Shown here one piece after another: positions 8,964-17,071 of a stretch of 40,111 nucleotides of DNA (the stretch's first letter is position 1; every line of letters starts with the position of its first letter). Position numbers and translations under genes: made by a program. The stretch covers positions 1 through 40,111 of the forward strand of contig CAYVDI010000003.1 of the NCBI GenBank assembly GCA_964450795.1. Direction: 5' to 3'. The notes under the pieces were generated by a model that was given only the letters and a program-made list of their open reading frames with translations, was not told the DNA's origin and made no database searches. This stretch comes from JAGOTT01 sp964450795. Lineage in GTDB: Bacteria; Patescibacteriota; Minisyncoccia; Moranbacterales; UBA1568.

Positions 8964-9320
8964 TTAGAACTTAAGTCCGGCTTCCCGGGCGCCTTCCGCC
9001 ACGGCCTTCACTTTCCCATGATACCGGTAACCGGAACGATCGAAAACGACCGATGTTATCCCTGCCTTCGTGCATTTCTCTCCGATAAGTTTTCCGAGAA
9101 CGAGCGCCCCTTCGACCGTATTTTTCGCCTTTTTTCCAAGCTCACGGATATCACCGGACACGAGAGTCCGACCAACCGCATCATCGATCACCTGAACAGA
9201 AACGTTCCGGAGGCTCCGGAAAACGGAAAGTCTCGGGCACTCGGCTGTCCCAAAAATCTTCGCCCGAACCCTTCGCGCGCGGGCCGTCCGACCGTTTTTT
9301 CTTGATACTTGCTTTATCAT
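8964..9320 (-). CDS. rplR: 50S ribosomal protein L18
   Basis: A 118-residue uL18, the 5S rRNA-binding protein. Family blocks RLSVFRSLRNVSVQVIDD and the C-terminal VVFDRSGYRYHGKVKAVAEG are clear. It sits 15 bp before rpsE and 23 bp after rplF. Confidence 0.96.
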   Translation of the reverse strand: MIKQVSRKNGRTARARRVRAKIFGTAECPRLSVFRSLRNVSVQVIDDAVGRTLVSGDIRELGKKAKNTVEGALVLGKLIGEKCTKAGITSVVFDRSGYRYHGKVKAVAEGAREAGLKF

Positions 9321-9343
9321 ATTCGTTGGTTCAGCATCTCATA

Positions 9344-9880
9344 TTAGGCGGAGGCCTTCTTTCCTTCCTTTCTTCGGACGACCTCGCCCTCGTATTTGAA
9401 GCCCTTGCCCTTGTACGGCTCAACCGGCTTCAGACCACGGACTTCCGCCGCGAACTGTCCGACTTTCTGTTTGTCGATACCGGAGAGAACGAGCATATTC
9501 GCTTCGATCTTCGCCTCGAGCCCATCCGGAATCGCCACCTCGACCGGATGCGAAAACCCGAGTGCGAGATTGAGTTTTTTCCCCTGGACGGCCATGCGGA
9601 ATCCGACGCCGTTCAACTCAAGCTTCTTCTCGAATCCCTTCGTCACCCCCTCGATCATGTTCGCGATCACCTTCACGGTCGTTCCCCAAATGGCTTGGGC
9701 GCGCTTCGCTTCTCCGACCTTCGAGACCGTGAACACATTCTCCGAAAGCGCCACGGAAACGTCCGGATGATGCGCGAAGGAAAGCGTTCCTTTCGGACCC
9801 TTTACGGAAATCACGTTCGCCCGGAGGGTCGCCTCGACACCCGCAGGGACTTCAACTGGTTTTTTTCCGATTCGACTCAT
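9344..9880 (-). CDS. rplF: 50S ribosomal protein L6
   Basis: A 178-residue uL6. It starts MSRIGKKPVEVPAGV, the usual L6 start; the in-frame extension to 9916 is not needed. The C-terminal block GLKPVEPYKGKGFKYEGE is the conserved rRNA-contacting end. Confidence 0.96.
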   Translation of the reverse strand: MSRIGKKPVEVPAGVEATLRANVISVKGPKGTLSFAHHPDVSVALSENVFTVSKVGEAKRAQAIWGTTVKVIANMIEGVTKGFEKKLELNGVGFRMAVQGKKLNLALGFSHPVEVAIPDGLEAKIEANMLVLSGIDKQKVGQFAAEVRGLKPVEPYKGKGFKYEGEVVRRKEGKKASA

Positions 9881-9902
9881 AAGACAGAACTCTAGCTGAT
9901 TC

Positions 9903-10307
9903 TTACCACACTTCACAAATATACTCCCCGCCCAGCCCCTGCCGGTACGCGTCCTCGCCGGCCATCACTCCCTTCGAAGTGGAAATGACCGCGATCCCAT
10001 ATCCGTTCTTCACTTTCCGTATTTCCCCATTCTTCGCATACACACGGTTTCCTTCCTTGCTCACGCGACGAAGCTCCTGTATGGCCGGATCACGGTGAAG
10101 CGGAGTCTTTTCGGAATATTTGAGCGTGATGACCAGATTCTCCTTCGGACCATCCGTCTCCTTGAGGATGCTTCCGATGAACCCGCGCGATTCAAGAACC
10201 CGAAGGATGGCGAGTTTCATCTTCGATCCCGGAACGGACACCGTCTTATGTCCCGCCCTCTGGGCGTTCCGGATCCGAGTCAGCATGTCTGCGATTGGGT
10301 CTAACAT
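9903..10307 (-). CDS. rpsH: 30S ribosomal protein S8
   Basis: A 134-residue uS8. The N-terminus DPIADMLTRIRNAQ and the C-terminal block VISTSKGVMAGEDAYRQGLGGEYICEVW are diagnostic. In E. coli S8 is the autogenous translational repressor of the spc operon. Here a 72-nt inverted-repeat element ends 14 nt before its start codon (10322-10393), which might control translation; that link is inferred. Confidence 0.96.
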   Translation of the reverse strand: MLDPIADMLTRIRNAQRAGHKTVSVPGSKMKLAILRVLESRGFIGSILKETDGPKENLVITLKYSEKTPLHRDPAIQELRRVSKEGNRVYAKNGEIRKVKNGYGIAVISTSKGVMAGEDAYRQGLGGEYICEVW

Positions 10308-10321
10308 AATTTCGAGCTTTC

Positions 10322-10393
10322 AGCTTATAGCTTTTCGCCGTAGGTTCTTTCCGGACCATCCCCGAAAAAACCGGCAGCGAAGAGTTATAAGCT
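10322..10393 (-). promoter_or_regulatory. Nested hairpin in the rpsZ-rpsH spacer
   Basis: Outer arms 10322-10338 and 10377-10393 pair at 15 of 17 positions (first eight: AGCTTATA with TATAAGCT). Inside, 10343-10351 pairs with 10364-10372 over 9 bp around a 12-nt loop, with one G-U on the transcribed strand. The element ends 14 nt before rpsH. Arm mismatches are wobble-compatible on the plus strand for the outer stem but on the minus strand for the inner stem, so strand evidence is equivocal. A ribosomal-protein feedback site is one possibility. Confidence 0.5.
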
Positions 10394-10403
10394 TTTCAAT
10401 CAA

Positions 10404-10589
10404 TTACCACGAAGCCTTCCGCACGCCCGGAATCTCGCCTTTCGAGGCCAATTCCCGGAAGCAGATACGGCAGAGATCATACCGACGGAGATACCCGTGT
10501 TTCCGTCCGCACTTCCAACACCGATTCACGACTCGCGTCGAGAATTTCGGGTGTTTCTCAGCTCTTGCTTGTACTGAAGTCTTCGCCAT
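10404..10589 (-). CDS. rpsZ: 30S ribosomal protein S14, type Z (zinc-binding)
   Basis: A 61-residue uS14 of the short zinc-containing type. The zinc site is CWKCG then CRIC in residues 24-43. It lies between rplE and rpsH as in Gram-positive-type spc operons. Confidence 0.96.
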   Translation of the reverse strand: MAKTSVQARAEKHPKFSTRVVNRCWKCGRKHGYLRRYDLCRICFRELASKGEIPGVRKASW

Positions 10590-10618
10590 AAGAGATACGT
10601 TTTTGAAAAATCGTCTGA

Positions 10619-11167
10619 TTATTCCTCGGTCCGGAACGGAAACTTGAGTGCCCGGAAGAGGGCCTCACCGTCCTCCCGACTCGTAGCTGTCGTCGTCACG
10701 ACGATCTGGAGGCTGAATATCGTCTGCACCTTCTCAGGAATGATTTCCGGGAAGATCATGTGCTCGCGAAGACCGATGTTGCAGTTCCCGCCCGCATCGA
10801 CCGAGCTCACCGGGATACCCTGGAAGTCACGGACGCGAGGAAGGGTAGCAAGGAGGAAACGATCCAGAAACTGCCACATGCGCCGCCCGCGGAGCGTGAT
10901 TTTCACTCCGACTTCAAGCCCTTCACGGATCTTGAACCCGGCGATCGCCTTCCGCGCCTTCATCATGACCGGCTTCTGCCCGGTGATCGCGGTCAACGAC
11001 TCGATGATCTCATCGACGCGGGACTGCTCCTTCAGGAACTTCCCGAGACCGACGTTCACCGTCACCTTCGAGATACGCGGGAGCGAGAGAATATTCTCAC
11101 GACCAAGAGTCTTCTTGAGCTCCGGAAGCACTTCCTGATATTTCACTTTCATGATCGGCTGTTTCAT
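10619..11167 (-). CDS. rplE: 50S ribosomal protein L5
   Basis: A 182-residue uL5 that binds 5S rRNA. Blocks RISKVTVNVGLGKF, ITGQKPVMMKARKAIAGFKIREG and FPEIIPEKVQ are characteristic. Start 11167 is preferred over 11182 and 11152 because AAGGAT (11178-11173) lies 5 nt upstream of it. Confidence 0.95.
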   Translation of the reverse strand: MKQPIMKVKYQEVLPELKKTLGRENILSLPRISKVTVNVGLGKFLKEQSRVDEIIESLTAITGQKPVMMKARKAIAGFKIREGLEVGVKITLRGRRMWQFLDRFLLATLPRVRDFQGIPVSSVDAGGNCNIGLREHMIFPEIIPEKVQTIFSLQIVVTTTATSREDGEALFRALKFPFRTEE

Positions 11168-11188
11168 AATCGATCCTTCCACAATTCC

Positions 11189-11500
11189 TTAAATCTGCTT
11201 CCCCGACTTCCTGCTGATCCGGACCTTCTCCCCGCCTTCGGTCGCATATCCGATCCGTGTTGGTTTTCCGGTATGGGGACACACGAGCATGACGTTCGAG
11301 ACATGGATCGGAAACGGCATCTCGACACGCTCACCCTTCGCGCCGTCGCGACGGGCTTTCCGGTGTTTCTTCATGACATTCACGCCATCGACGACCACCT
11401 TGTCCTCGCTCGGAAGCACGGAAGAAATCCTCCCGCGCTTTCCGCGGTCCTTCCCGGCGATCACCTCGACTTCGTCACCTTTTTTCAGCTTCATAGTCAT
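11189..11500 (-). CDS. rplX: 50S ribosomal protein L24
   Basis: A 103-residue uL24 with the KOW motif KGDEVEVIAGKDRGKRG near the N-terminus and a C-terminal PIHVSNVMLVCPHTGKPTRIGY block. The start may be ATG 11500 (MTMKLKKGD) or ATG 11494 (MKLKKGD); both are close to the rplN stop at 11505. Longer in-frame starts run into rplN and are rejected. Confidence 0.94.
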   Translation of the reverse strand: MTMKLKKGDEVEVIAGKDRGKRGRISSVLPSEDKVVVDGVNVMKKHRKARRDGAKGERVEMPFPIHVSNVMLVCPHTGKPTRIGYATEGGEKVRISRKSGKQI

Positions 11501-11504
11501 GCAA

Positions 11505-11876
11505 TTACAGAACTTCCTGCGCGAGCGATACGATCTTCGAAAATCCCTTCTCACGAAGTTCGCGCGCCACCGGTCCGAAGATGCGGGTTCCTTTCGGATC
11601 GATTCCGTTCGCATCGACGATCACCGCGGCGTTCTCATCGAACCGGATATAGGAATTATCCTTCCGACGGTACTCGCGGGACTGACGGACGATGACCGCG
11701 CGGACCTTGTCACCCTTCTTCACCATACCCCGCGGTTCGGCGGACTTCACCGAGGCAACCACGACATCGCCGACAGCCGCATAGCGCCGCCGCGTGCCAC
11801 CGAGCACCTTGAAGCACTCGATCACCTTCGCGCCGGAGTTATCAGCCACCTTCAATCTTGTTTCTGCCTGAATCAT
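11505..11876 (-). CDS. rplN: 50S ribosomal protein L14
   Basis: A 123-residue uL14. The start MIQAETRLKVADNSGAK and the block GDVVVASVKSAEPRG are family-typical, as is the ending FSKIVSLAQEVL. It lies 21 bp after rpsQ. Confidence 0.97.
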   Translation of the reverse strand: MIQAETRLKVADNSGAKVIECFKVLGGTRRRYAAVGDVVVASVKSAEPRGMVKKGDKVRAVIVRQSREYRRKDNSYIRFDENAAVIVDANGIDPKGTRIFGPVARELREKGFSKIVSLAQEVL

Positions 11877-11897
11877 AATCGTCGCTTTCCCAAGGAC

Positions 11898-12176
11898 TTA
11901 TTTCGCCGTTTCCGAAGAGACCACTTCGTGCCGCTTCTTCCGGCTCATCGGACGGCATTCGCGGAACAACACGGTATCACCGACCTTGTAATTCCCTTCC
12001 GGCGCATGCACGAGATATTTCTTCGTCGACCGGTATTTCTTCCCGTACTTCGGATGTGTCTTGAGCGTATCGACGGCTACCGTAATCGTCTTTTCCATCG
12101 CGACACTCGAAACGACGCCCGAGAGCTTCGGTGCCTTGGAAACGATTTTTTCTTTGGTCGTCTTTCCCATTGCCAT
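11898..12176 (-). CDS. rpsQ: 30S ribosomal protein S17
   Basis: A 92-residue uS17 (OB fold). The core GVVSSVAMEKTITVAVD and VGDTVLFRECRPMSRKKRHEVV are clear. It begins 4 bp after rpmC, so the two are translated in close succession. Confidence 0.96.
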   Translation of the reverse strand: MAMGKTTKEKIVSKAPKLSGVVSSVAMEKTITVAVDTLKTHPKYGKKYRSTKKYLVHAPEGNYKVGDTVLFRECRPMSRKKRHEVVSSETAK

Positions 12177-12180
12177 ACGT

Positions 12181-12375
12181 TTATGCCGTTAATGCCCCTT
12201 CACCGTCGAGCGTAAGTAGTCTCGCGATATCCTTCTTCACCTCGCGTATTTCCCGGTGATTCTTCGTCTCGCGACCCGCGATGGAAAACCGGAGTTCCCG
12301 CTCCTTCTTCCGAAGCTCGAGAAGGAGCTTCTCGCGTTCACCGGACGATTTTTCCCGCAATTCTTTCATCTTCAT
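12181..12375 (-). CDS. rpmC: 50S ribosomal protein L29
   Basis: A 64-residue uL29: a two-helix protein with MKELREKSSGE, a Leu/Lys/Glu-rich first helix, and NHREIREVKKDIARLLT. It lies near the nascent-chain exit in known ribosomes. Between rplP and rpsQ as usual. Confidence 0.95.
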   Translation of the reverse strand: MKMKELREKSSGEREKLLLELRKKERELRFSIAGRETKNHREIREVKKDIARLLTLDGEGALTA

Positions 12376-12385
12376 AACCGTATTC

Positions 12386-12808
12386 TTATTCGTTGCCGTG
12401 ACGATCGACGAACTTGGTCTTCACCGAAAGCTTGTGCGAACCGAGCCGCATCGCCTCCATCGCCGTCTCGCGCGGAACACCGTCGAGCTCGAAGAGCACC
12501 TTTCCTGCGGTCACCTTCGCGACATAATGGTCAACCGACCCCTTACCCTTTCCCATCGGCGTCTGCTCGCCCTTCTTGGTCATCGGCTTATCGGGGAAAA
12601 TGCGGATCCATACCTTTCCTCCACGATGGATGAACCGGGTGATAGCACGCCGCGCCGACTCGATCTGACGAGCGGAAACGAGTCCGGTCTCGACGGCCTT
12701 GAGGCCGAAGCTCCCGAAACTCACGCGAGCACCCGCGGTCGTCGGCCCCTTCGGCCATCCGCCGCGGTGAATCTTCCGGTGTTTCACTTTTCTCGGCATG
12801 AGCAGCAT
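12386..12808 (-). CDS. rplP: 50S ribosomal protein L16
   Basis: A 140-residue uL16. The start MLLMPRKVKHRKIHRG resembles the usual MLMPKR start, and a GTGAGGAA ribosome-binding site about 8 nt upstream supports 12808 rather than 12799. KVWIRIFPDKPMTKKG and ELDGVPRETAMEAMRLGSHKL are diagnostic. Confidence 0.96.
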   Translation of the reverse strand: MLLMPRKVKHRKIHRGGWPKGPTTAGARVSFGSFGLKAVETGLVSARQIESARRAITRFIHRGGKVWIRIFPDKPMTKKGEQTPMGKGKGSVDHYVAKVTAGKVLFELDGVPRETAMEAMRLGSHKLSVKTKFVDRHGNE

Positions 12809-12840
12809 ACGGTTGATTCCTCACTTCTCTTATTATCCTT

Positions 12841-13503
12841 TTATTCCTCCGTCCGTTCCTTGGACTCGAATTTCTCACCCTTGAAAACCCATACCTTCAC
12901 TCCGATGACTCCGTACGTCGTCCTTGCCTCATATCGGGCAAAATCGATGTCGGCACGAAGCGTGTGAAGCGGGATCTTCCCCTTCGCGGTCCATTCCCGT
13001 CGGGACATTTCGGCGCCGCCGAGTCGTCCGGAAATCTCGATCTTCGCTCCCTCGACGCTCTTGTTCGCCATCACCTTCTCGATCGTTCCCTTGAGAGCGC
13101 GGCGGAACGGCATACGTTTCTCAAGCTGCTCGGCGACGGACTGCGCCACGAGCATCGCGTTCTCGTCCGGGGATTTCACTTCCTGGACATCGACCTTGAG
13201 GTCGACCCGTTTCCCCGGGAAGAACCGGTGCTTCGTGATACGCGTCAGATCCTCGACGCCCGATCCTCCACGACCGATAAGCACGCCGGGACGGGAAGAG
13301 AAGATGGTGACGCGGATAGCGCTCGCGGAACGGTCGATATGCACGTCGGCAATGCCGGCCGCCTTCCATTTTTTCACGATAAATTCCCGAATCTCGACGT
13401 CCTCGCGAAGCTTCCGCTGAAAATTTCGCGCGTCAAACCAGCGGGATTTCCATCCTGCCGTCACACCGAGCCGGAATCCGATTGGGTGAACCTTCTGTCC
13501 CAT
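12841..13503 (-). CDS. rpsC: 30S ribosomal protein S3
   Basis: A 220-residue uS3. It begins MGQKVHPIGFRLG; the KH domain carries the GxxG-type loop IGRGGSGVEDL; the C-terminal domain includes MSRREWTAKGKIPLHTLRAD. It lies at the mRNA entry tunnel of the 30S subunit. Ten bp follow the rplV stop. Confidence 0.97.
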   Translation of the reverse strand: MGQKVHPIGFRLGVTAGWKSRWFDARNFQRKLREDVEIREFIVKKWKAAGIADVHIDRSASAIRVTIFSSRPGVLIGRGGSGVEDLTRITKHRFFPGKRVDLKVDVQEVKSPDENAMLVAQSVAEQLEKRMPFRRALKGTIEKVMANKSVEGAKIEISGRLGGAEMSRREWTAKGKIPLHTLRADIDFARYEARTTYGVIGVKVWVFKGEKFESKERTEE

Positions 13504-13513
13504 AGCGACAAGT

Positions 13514-14059
13514 TTAGAATGATTTTCGTTGATAAACCCGTTTGACTGCGTTCTTCCGATCCTTCATTTCCTGCTTCATCGAAATATCCTTTTTTACTTC
13601 CTTCTTTTCCTCGGCCTCGAGAAGCGTGTTCCCTTCTTTCGGCTTCTCCTCCGGTTCCGTCGGTTCGACGGATTCGAATTTCTTCGCCTCGTGCCGTTTC
13701 GTCACATCCTTCCGGTTCAGTCCCTCGATCGTCTCCTCGAGCGTCAGGGTTATCTTCGAAAGACGCCTGATGATCGGATTCGCACGTCCGAACGCGCGCG
13801 GCTGCCACCGCTTGAGACGGGCTCCGTCACCGACGGTCACCGAAAGCACAAACAGATTCGACGGATCGAGCCCGAAGTTGTGTTCCGCGTTCGCGATCGC
13901 GCTCCGGAGGAGTTTCTCCATCGGCTCGGACGATCGTTTCACCTGCTTCCCGAGTTCGACAAGCGCCTCGTCGGCGGTCATACCGGAAATCGAGTGCGCC
14001 ACGAGACGGACTTTCCGGGGAGCGACCTTCAGATTGTTGAGATGTGCGACGACTTGCAT
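13514..14059 (-). CDS. rplV: 50S ribosomal protein L22 with long charged C-terminal tail
   Basis: A 181-residue uL22. Residues 1-111 are the normal domain (LKVAPRKVRLVAHSISG; AIANAEHNFGLD; the GDGARLKRWQPRAFGRANP loop that reaches the exit tunnel). Residues 112-181 are an extra tail rich in Lys and Glu with no family counterpart known to me. A GAGAGGA ribosome-binding site is 12 nt from ATG 14059 but 6 nt from GTG 14065, so the start may be that GTG, adding Met-His. The longer open frame to 14353 overlaps rpsS and is rejected. Confidence 0.95.
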   Translation of the reverse strand: MQVVAHLNNLKVAPRKVRLVAHSISGMTADEALVELGKQVKRSSEPMEKLLRSAIANAEHNFGLDPSNLFVLSVTVGDGARLKRWQPRAFGRANPIIRRLSKITLTLEETIEGLNRKDVTKRHEAKKFESVEPTEPEEKPKEGNTLLEAEEKKEVKKDISMKQEMKDRKNAVKRVYQRKSF

Positions 14060-14081
14060 ATGCACGATTGATCCTCTCTGA

Positions 14082-14426
14082 TTATTTCTTCGTTCCGGCA
14101 GCGGCGGCCTTCGCGGCCTTCGCGGCATCCAATTCGCGCTGTTTGGCGGCGGCTTCCTGTTCCTTCTGCATCTTTCCTCCGTGTCGGACGAACTTCCGTG
14201 TCGGCGAGAATTCCCCGAACTTGTGTCCGACCATCTCCTCCGTGACATACACCGGGATATGCTCCCGTCCGTTATGGACACCGAAAGTGAATCCGACCAT
14301 TTCTGGAGAGATGGCGCAGGCACGCGACCAGGTCTTGATGACTCCCTTGTCACCGACCTTCTTCCCTTCGAGCTTCTTGAGCACGCGAGGGTCTACGTAT
14401 GGTCCTTTTTTCAGGCTTCTGCTCAT
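14082..14426 (-). CDS. rpsS: 30S ribosomal protein S19
   Basis: A 114-residue uS19. MSRSLKKGPYVDPRVLKK and EEMVGHKFGEFSPTRKF are diagnostic. About 25 residues after the core form an Ala/Lys-rich tail (KAAKAAAAGTKK), longer than the roughly 92 residues usual for S19. Confidence 0.96.
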   Translation of the reverse strand: MSRSLKKGPYVDPRVLKKLEGKKVGDKGVIKTWSRACAISPEMVGFTFGVHNGREHIPVYVTEEMVGHKFGEFSPTRKFVRHGGKMQKEQEAAAKQRELDAAKAAKAAAAGTKK

Positions 14427-14438
14427 AGTGGCTTTGAC

Positions 14439-15266
14439 TTATTTCTTCGTCCTCCGCTTCACGATATACTTCCCGCTCGCCTTCTTCGGGTTCCTCGTTT
14501 TCTTTCCGAGCGCCGGCTTTCCCCATGGCGTCTTCGGATGCATACCGAGTGGCTGGCGTCCTTCACCGCCTCCGTGCGGATGGTCAACCGGGTTCATGGC
14601 GGAACCGCGGACCGTCGGGCGCTTCCCTTTCCATCGATTCCGTCCCGCCTTGCCGATACGTTCGACTCCGTGCTCAAAGTTGGAAATCTGTCCGATCGTC
14701 GCGTAACATTCCTTGGAAATGAGACGGACTTCTCCGGACGCGAGCTTCACCTGAGCCATCTCGCCCTCAAGGGCCATGAGGGTCGCGGACGATCCGGCGC
14801 TTCGGACGATCTGCGCGCCGCGGCCGATCCGCATCTCGACGCTGGAAATGGTCGTCCCGGTCGGAATATTCTTGATTTTCATCCGGTTCCCTTCCGCGAT
14901 CGGAGCCGCTTCCCCTGAGACGACCTCCTGACCGACTTTCATCCCGGCAGTCGCGACTATGTAGCGCTTTTCTCCGTCCTTGTAATGCACCAATGCAATC
15001 AGTGCGGAACGGTTCGGGTCCCGCTCGATCTGCGCGATCTTCCCGGGAATATCAAGCTTATCCTGTCGGAAATCGACCAACCGGTACATCCGCTTGTGAC
15101 CACCGCCTTGGTGCCGTACGGAAATCTTTCCGTTGCTCCGTCCCCCGTTCTTCTTGATCGGACGAAGAAGCGATTTCTCCGGAACCGACGCGGAAACCTG
15201 GTCGGGCTTCACGATGGACATGAACCGACGTCCGGCTGCATTCTTTTTGTAGATCTTGATCGCCAT
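14439..15266 (-). CDS. rplB: 50S ribosomal protein L2
   Basis: A 275-residue uL2, the protein near the peptidyl transferase centre. Blocks GRSNGKISVRHQGGGHKR, VVSGEAAPIAEGNRMKIKNIP and the C-terminal VRGSAMNPVDHPHGGGEGR with its conserved His are present. Confidence 0.97.
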   Translation of the reverse strand: MAIKIYKKNAAGRRFMSIVKPDQVSASVPEKSLLRPIKKNGGRSNGKISVRHQGGGHKRMYRLVDFRQDKLDIPGKIAQIERDPNRSALIALVHYKDGEKRYIVATAGMKVGQEVVSGEAAPIAEGNRMKIKNIPTGTTISSVEMRIGRGAQIVRSAGSSATLMALEGEMAQVKLASGEVRLISKECYATIGQISNFEHGVERIGKAGRNRWKGKRPTVRGSAMNPVDHPHGGGEGRQPLGMHPKTPWGKPALGKKTRNPKKASGKYIVKRRTKK

Positions 15267-15275
15267 ACCGTTACT

Positions 15276-15638
15276 CTATGCGCCTTTAAACATCGGGATC
15301 TCTTCGCCTTTCGGAAGCGTCACGATAGCCTTCCGAACAGCGGACTTGAATCCGACCGAACGACCGGACATCTTCGCTTTCGGCGGGATGTTTATCGTCC
15401 GGATCTTCTCGACATGAACGCCATACGCCGTCTCAATCGACCGTCGGACCTCGTCCTTCGTCGCCCCTTTCGGAATCCGGAATACGTACTGGTTCTGCGC
15501 GTTCAAAAGATACGCCTTTTCCGTGACGCGCGTCGAGAGCAGCACGCGGTTGGCGAGCGTCTGCGCAGGAAGCGACTCCGCCAGCTTCGTGATGTCGGCC
15601 TTCACCGTCTTGTCCTCTTTTTTCTCAAATAATGCCAT
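15276..15638 (-). CDS. rplW: 50S ribosomal protein L23
   Basis: A 120-residue uL23. The core starts at about residue 33 (LLSTRVTEKAYLLNAQNQYVF) after a charged N-terminal extension of about 30 residues. KDEVRRSIETAYGVHVEKIRTIN is family-typical. L23 is the docking site for SRP and trigger factor at the tunnel exit. Confidence 0.95.
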   Translation of the reverse strand: MALFEKKEDKTVKADITKLAESLPAQTLANRVLLSTRVTEKAYLLNAQNQYVFRIPKGATKDEVRRSIETAYGVHVEKIRTINIPPKAKMSGRSVGFKSAVRKAIVTLPKGEEIPMFKGA

Positions 15639-15646
15639 AAGAAGAT

Positions 15647-16315
15647 CTATTGAGCGGAAGATTGTTTTTCTTTCGAAAACCGCGCGGAAAGCATCGCGAC
15701 CGTCTCCTTGCTCACCACGAGAAACTCATGATTCAGGAGATCATAGACGCTCATGTTTTCCGAGAGCACGTTCGTCGTCTTGTCGATGTTCCGGCTCATC
15801 CGTTCGATATCGCGCTCCGATGTCGAGAATCCGAGAAGCGCCTTTCCGGGGCGGACGCCGAGCACATCGAGAAATCCGGCGAATTCCTTGGTCTTCTTCG
15901 TCTCGAAAGAAAACGTATCGACGACCCGTATCTTCTCCGCGCGAAGCTTCTCAGACAGCGCGACACACAGGGCCTTCTGCCGCATCTTCCGATTCGTTTC
16001 CTTCGAGAAGTTCCGGTCCTTCGTCGGTCCGAACGTCACGCCACCCTTTCTCCAAAGCGGACTTCGGACTGATCCGGCACGAGCACGACCCGTTCCCTTC
16101 TGTTTCCACGGCTTCTTTCCGGTTCCTGCGCGCTCCCCGCGATCCTTCGTATGCGCGATCGGATTCCGAAGATTCGCGGAAATGGCGACGTAAACCTGAT
16201 GCAGAAGCGTATCGTTCGACGGCATTCCGAAAACCGATTCAGGAAGCTCGATGTCCCCTTTCTTCTCGCCTTTCACATTGTAGAGCGGAGCTTTCAACAT
16301 AGTCTCGATATACAT
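15647..16315 (-). CDS. rplD: 50S ribosomal protein L4
   Basis: A 222-residue uL4. The start region LKAPLYNVKGEKKGDIELPESVFG, the RGERAGTGKKPWKQKGTGRARAGS tunnel loop and FGPTKDRNFS are diagnostic. ATG 16315 and ATG 16300 are both possible starts; rplC ends 3 bp before 16315. L4 is the autogenous regulator of the S10 operon in E. coli; whether it acts here is unknown, but structured spacers lie upstream of rpsJ and rplC. Confidence 0.96.
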   Translation of the reverse strand: MYIETMLKAPLYNVKGEKKGDIELPESVFGMPSNDTLLHQVYVAISANLRNPIAHTKDRGERAGTGKKPWKQKGTGRARAGSVRSPLWRKGGVTFGPTKDRNFSKETNRKMRQKALCVALSEKLRAEKIRVVDTFSFETKKTKEFAGFLDVLGVRPGKALLGFSTSERDIERMSRNIDKTTNVLSENMSVYDLLNHEFLVVSKETVAMLSARFSKEKQSSAQ

Positions 16316-16318
16316 CCC

Positions 16319-16939
16319 TTATTTCCCACCGACTTTTTTCCCCATCCCCCGAATGCCGACGAGCCCCCCGTTCACACCGGGAACCGCGCCACGAAGTGCG
16401 ATGAGACCCTTCTCGATATCGACGGAAACGACACGAAGACCGCGGACGGTGAAATTCGCACCGCCCATCCGACCGGCCATGCGGCGTCCCTTGACGACGT
16501 GTTCCGGAAAGGTGGCTCCGATCGAACCCGGCTTTCGGATATCATGCTTCCGACCGTGACTCGTCGTCTGCCCGCCGAATCCGTGCCGCTTCACGACGCC
16601 CTGGAATCCTTTCGCTTTCGTGACCCCGATGACATCCACGATGTCTCCGGCCTCGAACGCCGACACGGAAACCGAGTCGCCGACTTTCGCTTCGCCGAGA
16701 ATCGCCGTAGCGACCGCTTCGTCCTTCCCTTTCGCGGTGAACGGTGGGCGGAATTCCCGCTTCACCGTCTTCCGGGCGGTCTTTTTCGCCTCAACCTGAA
16801 CGGCGGCATATCCGTCACGCTCGACCGTCCGAACCAACGTCACCGTATTCGGCTCACACGAAACAAGCGTCACGTTTTCCGCGACCGCACCTTCGTGAAG
16901 CGTCGTCATTCCGAGTTTTTTTCCGATGAGGAATTTCAT
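16319..16939 (-). CDS. rplC: 50S ribosomal protein L3
   Basis: A 206-residue uL3. It starts MKFLIGKKLGMT; the conserved block VIGVTKAKGFQGVVKRHGF and PGSIGATFPEHVVKGRRMAGRMG are present. It is separated from rpsJ by 132 bp, a long gap for this operon, filled by possible RNA structure. Confidence 0.97.
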   Translation of the reverse strand: MKFLIGKKLGMTTLHEGAVAENVTLVSCEPNTVTLVRTVERDGYAAVQVEAKKTARKTVKREFRPPFTAKGKDEAVATAILGEAKVGDSVSVSAFEAGDIVDVIGVTKAKGFQGVVKRHGFGGQTTSHGRKHDIRKPGSIGATFPEHVVKGRRMAGRMGGANFTVRGLRVVSVDIEKGLIALRGAVPGVNGGLVGIRGMGKKVGGK

Positions 16940-16962
16940 AACCGTTTCTGCGTGATTCCGAT

Positions 16963-17037
16963 AAACAAAAGGCCGGTTTTCTTGTCAGCCAAACCGCCCT
17001 TCGCGACTGGCCCGTTCAGTATCCCGGAAATCCGGGA
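16963..17037 (-). promoter_or_regulatory. Structured rpsJ-rplC spacer, attenuator-like
   Basis: On the minus strand a hairpin (17022-17037, TCCCGG/CCGGGA) is followed by GGCGGTTT (16998-16991) pairing with AAACCGGCC (16979-16971), then TTTTGTTT (16970-16963), which looks like an intrinsic terminator just ahead of rplC. An alternative GCCA/TGGC pairing upstream would disrupt it. This would fit attenuation between S10 and L3; it is inferred from the sequence alone. Confidence 0.4.
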
Positions 17038-17071
17038 CTTTAACGAGTTTTGTATTGATTGTATAACCCTA

